Below are positions 55,248 to 64,000 of a stretch of 64,000 nucleotides of DNA, piece after piece; position 1 is the stretch's first letter; each line of letters begins with the position of its first letter. The notes beneath the pieces were generated by a model. It was not told where the DNA came from and ran no database searches. It saw only the letters and a list, made by a program, of their open reading frames with translations. A program made the position numbers and the translations under genes. The DNA comes from Pyrrhosoma nymphula (taxonomy: Eukaryota > Arthropoda > Insecta > Odonata > Coenagrionidae). The stretch is taken from the NCBI GenBank assembly GCA_963573305.1, contig OY754330.1:17456596-17520595 (forward strand), in the 5' to 3' direction.

Positions 55248-56596
55248 TGTATGTATGTACGCATAAGTATAACTGTAATTACCTTTCATGAAAAATCAGT
55301 AAACTTATATGTTTGGTCAAATTATTGTTTTGTGTAAGAATGAAAAATCCTGGCTCTCAATTCTTAATCAGCATTTCACCGAGTCACTGAACTCGCAAGT
55401 TTAGTAAGATACTTAAATAATTAATCAAATATATGCGCTTATCCGTCCCAATTCCGTAAATATAACAAACATGAGAGATTTAATGGTATTGAGGAAAAAA
55501 CCACCAGCTTCCTCCTACAGGTATCTAACTACTTTCTTTACACTACAGAATTTGAGGATCTCGTAAACTACTTTGTTCCATACTCATCGATATTTCGGAA
55601 AGAGTGGCATATGATCAACCATCATTCCTGAAAATGAGGATCGTAGCAAGGGGAACTTTTTAAGGAATATGAAACTGCAAAATGCTGTTTACATGGAGTT
55701 TATGGTTAATATCTTTCATAAACAATAACTTTTAAAATATGCTGCGAAGGGAATGAAACTCTCACCCTCCAAACCCCTTGTGAGATTACGTTATCTTTTT
55801 ATCATGATAAATACCTCACGTATAAAGAAATGCCGTAAATATGACTTATAAAATGTAGGTAATTACCTTCCTTGGACCTATAAAATTAGAATATGATTCG
55901 TATATAATTTATGTTTATCGTTCATAAATGAGTTTTTTTACAGGAGTGATGTTTGCTGTAGAAACCTCATATGAGGCCACTAAATTTCCGAGATAATTGC
56001 TAAGGGGACCCGACATCCATTATCGCTTAATGTCATAGCCTTCCATTCGGCATTTCCCGCGATATGGTCGGTTGGCGCTCCATCGCTTGCGTCAGTCGAC
56101 CCAGTCGATTGCGAAGACATCGGCGTCAAGGGAATTGGAGAGGGAACATGGCTTCATCGGGATTGCTTTTGGGCTGCGGTTCGGTTGAAACACTGATTGG
56201 TCCCACGTTCTATGTTCTCCGTTGAGATGCGTGAAACGCGGGTTTAGATTCTCCCTCTGACGAGAGATAGAATCTTTTTACATTAGTTGTAGGTGAAAAT
56301 GAGTTTATTCTCTCAAGTGAACATTGAAAAAATTGGATTTTTTTCCGCATTGTCACTTCTGTTTATCCATTTTTAACACGGTGGGGTTCGACTAGATTTC
56401 ATTGTGAATTATTTCTAGACATAAATTCTAAAATATAACTAAATCTAATTTGTGAATAGAGTGCGTGAGCGAGTGCATGTTTTAATTTTTAAATTGTATC
56501 TGTTTTTGTTCTTTATTTGTGTGAGTGGATCACTGGCTTAAGTTAATACCTATTCATCCCTACTTTCCCTCCCCGTTTTTCGCCCATTAAAGAGTA
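55248..56596. other. Unannotated stretch
   Basis: No frame of note; nothing recognised. Confidence 0.5.
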
Positions 56597-56628
56597 CGGC
56601 CTTGGGGAATTTGTTTTCTTTCAAATCC

Positions 56629-56762
56629 AATTCAAAGAACTGCGGAACTGGCCGCGCAGTAACTTTAACGGAGTCAACCGCTAGTGGTCACACAATTGTG
56701 TGTCCACCAGCGGGTGACTCCGTTAAAGTTACTGCGCGGCCAATTCCGCAGTTCTTTGAATT
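56629..56762. repeat. Palindrome built from SINE 3' sequences (FB5)
   Basis: AATTCAAAGAACTGCGGAAC... and its near-exact complement form arms of about 60 nt around CACACAATTGTGTG. The right arm contains GCGGGTGACTCCGTTAAAG, the 3' motif of the SINEs at 6.2 and 40.8 kb, and the left arm has it inverted. It therefore looks like two SINE tails joined head-to-head, not a PLE-type foldback. Confidence 0.75.
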
Positions 56763-56896
56763 TGTCAAAATAAACAACTTTGTGTTTAAAGTTTGGCTTT
56801 ACCTCGTGGACAGTAGCGCTTAGCGTTCGTACACGTGTACTTTGGCATTGTATACACGGTACCTGTGAAGACATCTCGCTCCTTAAAGCCTCCATA

Positions 56897-57015
56897 AAAT
56901 TCACAGTGAGGGATGACGCCTGGATAGCTTAACTGGTAGTGCACTCGGCGCGAAAACGGGGGGTCTGGGTTCGAATCCCAGTCCAGGCGAGTGATTTTTA
57001 CACTGTGAATTTCAT
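56897..57015 (+). mobile_element. tRNA-headed SINE with flanking inverted body
   Basis: From 56918, GCCTGGATAGCTTAACTGG (A-box) runs to GGTTCGAATCCCAGTCCAGG (B-box). The 7-bp acceptor-like stem (GCCTGGA/TCCAGGC) and T-arm are intact. The D and anticodon arms do not fold well, and position 33 is not T, so it is not a working tRNA. The body TTTTTACACTGTGAATTTC follows. Upstream AAATTCACAGTG is the inverted body motif, so a second SINE piece abuts in reverse. Confidence 0.75.
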
Positions 57016-60000
57016 ACAATTGAATAACTAAATCTGTTTGCTTTATTAATCTCACGTTTGACTCAAAATAAGGGTTCTAATGACTTCTAACTCACCTATT
57101 AGTTCAATCGATAGCTCTTTGCGCCCTTGAGTTACTGCTACCAAGAAATAAAAGCTTTATCATGGGCGCTATATTCCTCCCTCTAGTGGGGGTTGGCTAA
57201 TGATAAGTATGGTAAAGAGGCAAAAAAATGAATCATTAAATCCAGATTTGTATGCATACATCTTCTACTCTCATTTTAGATTATCAAATCCATGTACATA
57301 GTATAATCAAGTGAGTTTTGGAAAATCCCTAAATTATTTTAGTGCGTGGGTTGGAAAACCAAACTCAAATGACCACTTCTATTTTCAAACATATGAATTT
57401 AAATATAGTACCTGTATTGTTTTCAACGAGACCACGCGATTAAATACGAGCTATTTATGTTTTTATATTCAAAATAAGAATATATGTCCAAAATCAGTAA
57501 ATGTTTCATTTCCAATTCAAATTTGAAATTGCATTTCAAATTCGAGATTTCATCAGTATGGGTGCATCCAATGGATGACCAAAATCATGGACTACCATCA
57601 AAATATTGACTTCTGAGGAGCATTTTCACAATGAGAAACAATTAACCATCCACCCATACTTACACAAATCAGTGCTTTTTATATTTTTCTATAGGTATCC
57701 AATTAAGGGGTTTCGATGTACAGTTTTTCGTTCGCACGATCTGATTCGAGAGAATTCCATTATTGATGAGTTATTCGAGTGGATTGTTTTGTAGAAGAGG
57801 ACTGATCTAGAGTCGTTTTCTGGCTTAAGGTTATTAATAGCTATTATGCCCTTGCTTACTAAGGTGAATGTGCATTACACCTAGAATAAAATTACAGATT
57901 TATTTTCAATAACACCCCTCAGGCTTTATTTGTAAATTTCTCTGGAAACATCCTCTCACCCTTAGCTTAATATCTTTCGAAACCATTAGAGATATAAAAC
58001 ATGGGGGAGCTACTTGGCAAGGCATCATTTTTTATGATTGACAATGGTTCCACTAAAAACTGAAGAATTATTTAATAGACGCGTGAAACATGCGCTACGG
58101 AATTAGCAAACTTATATATTATATATTCATAGCTCCACAATTCCATATACTACGGTGTATTTAATTCACAATTTTTTATGGAGCTTTAGGTTGCCCCAAA
58201 GGTCACATATCTACTTGTGGGGAGGCTACCTTCAATACATAGAACGCATTGCTGCTATGAAACAAAACTTTATATACAGAGCATATATAATATATTAACA
58301 TAAAACTATTTGACCTCTCCATTGTTTTTGGGTGTTGACTTCGTTTAACTTAGTTCGTGACGACAGTTATATAGTGGTATACATAGGCGGCCAAAATCTC
58401 AACCCGGCAACTCGATCTATGGACGCTGGTTGGAATACCAGCGAAACTGCAGTCACCAACAAAGTTCAACACAGTGAAAACCCAAAAACAATGCAGAGAT
58501 TAACGGATCAACTCAGCAGAAATCTAAGACAGTCCAGTCAATGAAGGGGTTGTAGAGGACATGGAAGAAGACAAATATCAAACTTCAGGGATGTGTTTGG
58601 GGTTTGGGATGGGTTTGATAGTCTTGTACATTGCTATAACTCTTCATCCAAAAATGTAATGCCCGGTATGCGTGGTCGATTGAATAATTTGCGGCTAACT
58701 GGCTGAAATATTTTGAAAACATTCATCAGAGAATCATCGTTCTAGACCAAGGGGTTGAAAAACGTTTTAGATGTAAGAAGAAAAGCTGTTCTTCACAGTG
58801 CATATTTCAAAAATAATTGGTGCAACATCATTTTTTTCACAAATGAAGAAATTATAAAGTAATGCTGAAAAAAAATGTATACTTCATAATCTATCTTTAA
58901 AGAAAAAAAACACTACACTGAAAATATATTTGTTTTTCTATTTTATAAAAGAAATAAAACTGAGTCGGTTTTTCTTCATTTTCAATTTTATTCCGTGGCC
59001 AGATGTGCGTAACCAAATAGCCGCATGTGGCTCGCGAGCCTTAGTTCACAAACGGCATTCTATTGATCAGTTTGTCCTTACCAAGCTCTGGGCTGGTACA
59101 CAGCAACTCTCAAAACTACATATCAGGACCTTTTTCGGAGCTGAGTTAATCTCTATCAGCTTAGTAAGTAACATAATTCCTTTACCGCAGCATGAAGGTA
59201 AATAAACAGCGCACTTACATAATGGTTTTGCGAGATGCAAAAAGTGAAAATGCGTGGCTTACTTTCATTACTAAATAGCTTATTTAAGGATGGAGATTTT
59301 TACAGTTATTACGTCCTTGAAACCCACGAGGCAGCAAGCCTCTCAGAACCCTAAAGTAGCCACCAAGGTCACCTTTCGTCTCCTCCCCTAACAGCATCCC
59401 TTCCCCGTCACCCTCTAGAGCCTCATCCCCAAGCAATCTTATTTCCGTTCGTCACCCTAAGCGAAATGACTTTGGCCCCGGATATGAATTCAACTCTTCG
59501 TTGAAAGTCAGCCATGCCTCTCACCATCATGCCATTGAATGCCAAGGTCTATGCTTGCTGATGAAATGTCGTCAAAGGTTTTATTCGCACCAGAGTGCAG
59601 TGGTATGTAGGAGAATGTAAAAAATGAGAAATGACAGAATGTAAGAAGCGAAGAATTGGAGTCATGAAGAGCATGCTGGGGTTAAATCGTTATGCACTAA
59701 ACTCTGAATAATAGTGAAAGGGTTTCAAGTAGATTGATTTTCCTTAGAGGAGGCTTTACGTGTATTATGTACCTATGAACGGACTTAAGGCTATAAAACA
59801 CTTCCTCGCCAAACATTCTTATATTCATCGATACCATTCAATCTCATGTCTTCATGTTTATCAGTATCTAGTGCCCTTGGCTAATATCAGCACCTTTTAA
59901 CGGAGGTGAAATGTATTCTCCCTCTCATGTGATAAAAATATGCTTACCTTCAATAGGATTCAATTAAACTCCATTTTTGATAAACAATACTGTCCCTGAA

Positions 60001-61480
60001 ATCGTCATCACTCTATGCATATAAATTTTACGCCATATCTTTGACTGCGGTTATGGTGTATCCATATTATTTTCTAAATCAGAGGCGGAAACGCTTATTT
60101 ATTAGAAGATAAATGATATCAAAGTAAAAGAACAGTAAAATTTCACTCTGACTAAAGTTTACTGCCAAGGTCTGGGTTGTATTTATTCTTGAACGGAATT
60201 AATATCTCAGGTAAACCTATAGTGTACTTCACCAAATGAAGCCAATATCATCATCAAAGAGCTTAAAATGTTTTTTGTTGGAATAAATATCATGTTAGCC
60301 TTATTAATAAAACACTGATGGAGTTGGTTTAATGAAATGGGTACAACTGTCACACATAATACAACTGGGTACAACTGGCACAGACTTTTCTCGGCTGGTA
60401 TTTGATTAAAATTAACTTTTTCACGACATTCGAGCCCAAATTGCGAAACTAAATGTAACATTGGAAAATTTGTTTTAGTGGACTCCATTATGAGTGAGTT
60501 TTTCTCTCTCAAATCAAAATAAATATAAAGGACAAATAAACAAATTGTAGGCAATCAAACTAAAAAATGAGTTCAAAAGAATTTAACAGCTACAACAATC
60601 GATAAGAGTAAAATAGGTAAAACTGACTACAATGTGGTTTTTCATTGACCGTCAAAGTTATTTGAAATATTTATTTTAAGACCAAATAAACATGAATGCA
60701 TTTAAGGTGGATAACATAGTGGCACCAAGCAGTTTGGAAAGGTAAAATCAGTGAATGAGGTGAGATAAGGTAGGTAAATCAATATTTTGGTAGATTTGAG
60801 ATATAACTCAAATGTAATGTAGTTCAATACGTAATCCATATCTGAAAACATTATTCTCTCCAATGAGTTCTAACATATGAGCTTAAAATAGGTTTGTGTC
60901 AAATTGAAATTAAATTTAATTTGATTTTATGAATTATTTTTGCAATGGTGATGTAAAAATACGAAAGCGAGAAACGATGGTTGGCATTACAAACCTCCGA
61001 CCACTTAAAATATCGTCAAAGTTCTTATTACTGCCAATATGGCCTTTCGGGTAAAGGAAATACAAATTCGAGCTTTAAAAACAAAAAAATGCGTTCGTCA
61101 ATATTGAACTGTAATTAACCTTTATTCCGTTGAAATATAAACACCTAGGTCAGATCAATAATAATCATACTGGCGAAAAGAATAGAAGCGAAAAATGTAA
61201 AACAGTGATACTTTCATCGGTGTTTTTCATGTTTACTCCAGACGAGACGCAAAAATGAAATACTCGTCAGGATAACGACCAGACGGGCAGTAATGAGGGG
61301 ATAGATTCTCGAGAAATTGATCAGGACTTTGGCAATTTTTTTTTTAAGGCTTGTCCCTCTTAATGAAGAGTCGTTAATAAAATCATGAAAAAGACAAATG
61401 AATGCCAGAGGAAAAAAATAATGAAATGCTCGACGGAGGTTGACGAAAAAAAATGGTCAGCGGACGAAAAAGGCGAGTAA
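57016..61480. other. Unannotated 4.5-kb stretch
   Basis: AT-rich, with the longest frame 115 codons (60207-60554, antisense, no recognisable domain). Apart from repeat R3 copy b, I see nothing. Confidence 0.5.
58530..58612. repeat. Dispersed repeat R3, copy b
   Basis: Partner of 51552-51655. Confidence 0.7.
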
Positions 61481-61483
61481 TTT

Positions 61484-61625
61484 ATGCGATGGGGGTTGGG
61501 GCCCCCATGCGATGGGGGGTTGGGCGATGGGGGTTGGGGGGTATCCCAGATAGGGGAAGAGAGGAGGGGGTGAGAGGGAGGGGAGGAAAGGGGGGGGGGG
61601 AGAAGTGGAGGGAGCGAGAGAAAGG
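61484..61625 (+). repeat. G-rich tract with short tandem units
   Basis: GCGATGGGGGTTGGGG recurs three times with variations (61486-61540), then purine-rich DNA with a run of ten G near 61591. It has strong G-quadruplex potential. The 156-codon frame at 61453-61923 starts in this tract and is not supported as a gene. Confidence 0.65.
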
Positions 61626-62559
61626 AAGGAGGACGTCAAAGCACGTCCTTTTCATTCATTCATTCTCCCACAGGGACCGCAGCAGTGGAATGGAGATTGG
61701 CAAGGGAGCGAGCAAGAGCACAGCAAGGAGGAGGAAAGAAGGGACAGAATCCCAGAGACAGAAATTAGCATGCGCATCACAATACACAGGAAAGCGAGAC
61801 TTGTGCACACGCTCCCTTCCACCTCCCTCTCTTCGCCTCTTTACCGCTGTGTTACCGCGGGCGGGGGTGGAGTTTTGTTCAGAAGTTCGGAAGCGCTTCG
61901 TTATGCCGTTTAAGTGCCAATGAAATTTCAAGTGCTTCGGTCGGAGAAAGTTTCCGGCAACGACTGCTCCATCCACCCACGTTTTTATCCAGGGGAACTT
62001 CGCGCGCTTAACGGCGAAAATGGAGAAATTTCCGAAGGGAGTGTGGAGAATGTTATATTTTTACCGTTTCAGACGACAATCATAAAAAGTTAAACAATGC
62101 TCACGGCTGAACTCCACGATGGCTGCTGGAGAACTTGGTGCGGGATAATCGTACATTTTATTTCGTAATTCACAGTTCCAGGAGAAAGCATGTCAAGTAG
62201 GCTGATGTTTTTTTTCAGTTATGTACCCTTGACACAACAATCAATGCCTCAGGAGACCGCAAAATCTCCAGGAGTACTTTTTCCTCCTAAAACACTGCCT
62301 TTTAACGTCTTAATCTATTTTTTAGCTTCATGTTCTGCTATAGACAGTAAGAATCTAGCTACATGGTAACTTATTAGAAGTTACTACCCGAAAAATTTAG
62401 CATAGCTGGATGAGATATCAATTACCACTTAGGAATCGATATATTTTATTTCGAAATTTTATTCGAAGCGTGATCATTCAAAGGCCGTAGTTAAAATACA
62501 AACAGAGAAGACTTTCTACAACAGATGCGAATAAACAGTTTTCATAAAACATTCACAAA
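61626..62559. other. Unannotated stretch
   Basis: Overlapping frames of 102 to 156 codons on both strands near 61656-61976; none has a recognisable domain. Confidence 0.5.
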
Positions 62560-62655
62560 GTTCGTATTTATTTTTTAAATTTATTTATTTATTTATTTCG
62601 TTTCGTTTAATATTTATTTAGCGTTCGTATTTATTTTTTAAATTTATTTAATAAC
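62560..62655. repeat. (TTTA)n with a short direct duplication
   Basis: GTTCGTATTTATTTTTTAAA and the following TTTATTTA occur twice, at about 62560 and 62624, separated by TTTA and TTTCG units. Confidence 0.8.
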
Positions 62656-64000
62656 CTGGTGAAAAATCCATATTGCAGTGTATATGGATTCAAAAAATCG
62701 GTTAATGCCATCACTTTGACGTTATAGATTTAAGTATAGGTTTTCTAAAGGCAAACAAATATCCACCGTCTAAGGGAAGGTGATCAAGGAAAGGGACGTC
62801 ATCCCTGGCCTATTACGTCACCATTACGTCACTGTTCTTAACAGAATAATTGGAGAATATTGAGGAGAGGATTGAAAAATCTCAATGTATTCACGAACAT
62901 CTTGCTACACCAAAATATGTTCAAACAGCTTCTTAAAAAAATATCAAATATCTTAAAAGTGTCGCCTATTACAATAAGAACCGAGGAATTTATGGTCAGT
63001 AGAATCATATTCAGTAGAACAGTCATAAATATTGCAGATATGTTTAATCTGTGACGCACGAAAATATTTGAAATTGCACCGGAGAACTTAGAAATAAATT
63101 TTATTTGCAATTAATGCGCAAATGGCAATTAAATATGTCACAGGTTCTTATTGCGATGGAACTAATCTAAAACCGATGAAGTGATAAAAAATAGTAGAAT
63201 GAATGGCAATTGTTTTCTAAATTTTCGTAAGGGGCCAGCTTCAGTGAAATCAATTTCAGATATATTAGGAATGATCCATTTGCCAGATTAATTATAATTT
63301 AAAAAATAAAAACTGATTTTATATTTCATGTAATGATAGATTAGATTACATAACCTGTCGATTCTCTCCCAAATGTAAATGAAATCTCATGAACGGAATA
63401 AAATAATGGATTAAGATACGTTGAAATTGCAGTATTTAAGTAAAATTATACATGGCTGTGGGATATCTTGTTCGTTTAACGAATTCAGTATTTTCATTTC
63501 AAAATCAATATTTGCAGCACACAGTTGCATTTGTAAAACCTAAACATTTTACCTCCTATAAGTACCCATAAACAAAGGATTGAAAATTCATAACGTGCAA
63601 AAAAACTGTAATTATCTTCAGGGTGTATTACCCTGTATAGTAACAAAGAGAATTCACGGTTACATATTTTTCATTTTTTAAGTTGAGAATTAAAGAATAA
63701 AGTTTTATTCTTTGAAATAACAAAATTTCCACTCAAAAACATTAAAAGAGCTTTAAAAAGCTTATTAAGAACAGAAAACAAAGTACCATAATCGATTACC
63801 ACTGGGAAAAAATTCATTTATTGTTATGTAATAAACACTGATTCTTTAGTTATGTGGAATGACGATGAAGAAAGAGGAAATTCGCCTGTGAGAGAAACAA
63901 ATGCTCTTTCTTAACCCTCCCTCATTCATAATTGATGTAGATTTTTAAGTATATCAGCCCAATTCTTTAACCAATGTGTATTCATATGCAAAATTAAGCA
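62656..64000. other. Unannotated AT-rich end of the window
   Basis: A 90-codon antisense frame (62838-63110) has no recognisable domain. Nothing else noted. Confidence 0.5.

Noticed and set aside
56918..56989. Possible tRNA gene (7-bp acceptor stem and perfect T-arm)
   Set aside because: The D and anticodon arms fold poorly and position 33 is not T. The same head with a common body occurs in other SINEs of the window.

Overview
This window looks like gene-poor intergenic DNA from an animal nuclear genome, most likely an arthropod and probably an insect. It is A+T-rich with no operon-like packing, and I found no host protein-coding gene I could defend. Almost everything recognisable is a transposable element: Penelope-like elements (PLEs) with GIY-YIG endonucleases, several non-LTR (LINE) families, tRNA-headed SINEs, piggyBac and hAT derivatives, and palindromic foldback elements. 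The species assignment is inference from the element mix only.

Layout. 0-7.9 kb: dispersed repeat R1 (copy a), a LINE 3' end, a 191-bp foldback, a decayed LINE, two SINE pieces in opposite orientations, a 1.1-kb unclassified repeat R2 (copy a) and a LINE tail. 11.2-11.8 kb: a 585-bp non-autonomous piggyBac. 14-18.9 kb: two LINE tails, R1 copy b, an 881-bp hAT derivative with a perfect 8-bp target duplication, and a second foldback. 20.7-28 kb: LINE ends (one nested inside another), a decayed antisense LINE reverse transcriptase (RT) and a 1-kb multi-arm palindromic composite. 29-38.2 kb: purine/pyrimidine-skewed DNA, a third foldback, a fairly complete LINE RT, a SINE cluster, a second piggyBac copy with TTAA on both sides, and a 174-bp hAT MITE. 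40.5-47.8 kb: a LINE tail, a SINE, a fourth foldback, then the main structure, two PLE families separated by (TA)n tracts. 51-57 kb: an antisense LINE, R2 copy b, a LINE tail and SINE palindromes. 57-64 kb is nearly featureless.

The centrepiece is 42,325-47,753. A full-length 3,187-bp PLE with an intact 952-codon RT/GIY-YIG frame is preceded by a 5'-truncated direct copy, which is itself joined head-to-head to a 616-bp inverted copy of the 3' end. This is the tandem plus inverted arrangement known for PLEs. Both PLE families carry a hammerhead-ribozyme-like core near the 3' end.

The most interesting pattern is that four foldback elements of nearly equal size (182-193 bp) look like miniature versions of that head-to-head junction: two 3'-terminal modules with hammerhead-like cores, joined at their 5' sides. 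A second recurring theme is a structured LINE 3' end with a TGTAGATG tail, shared by at least nine fragments of more than one LINE family.
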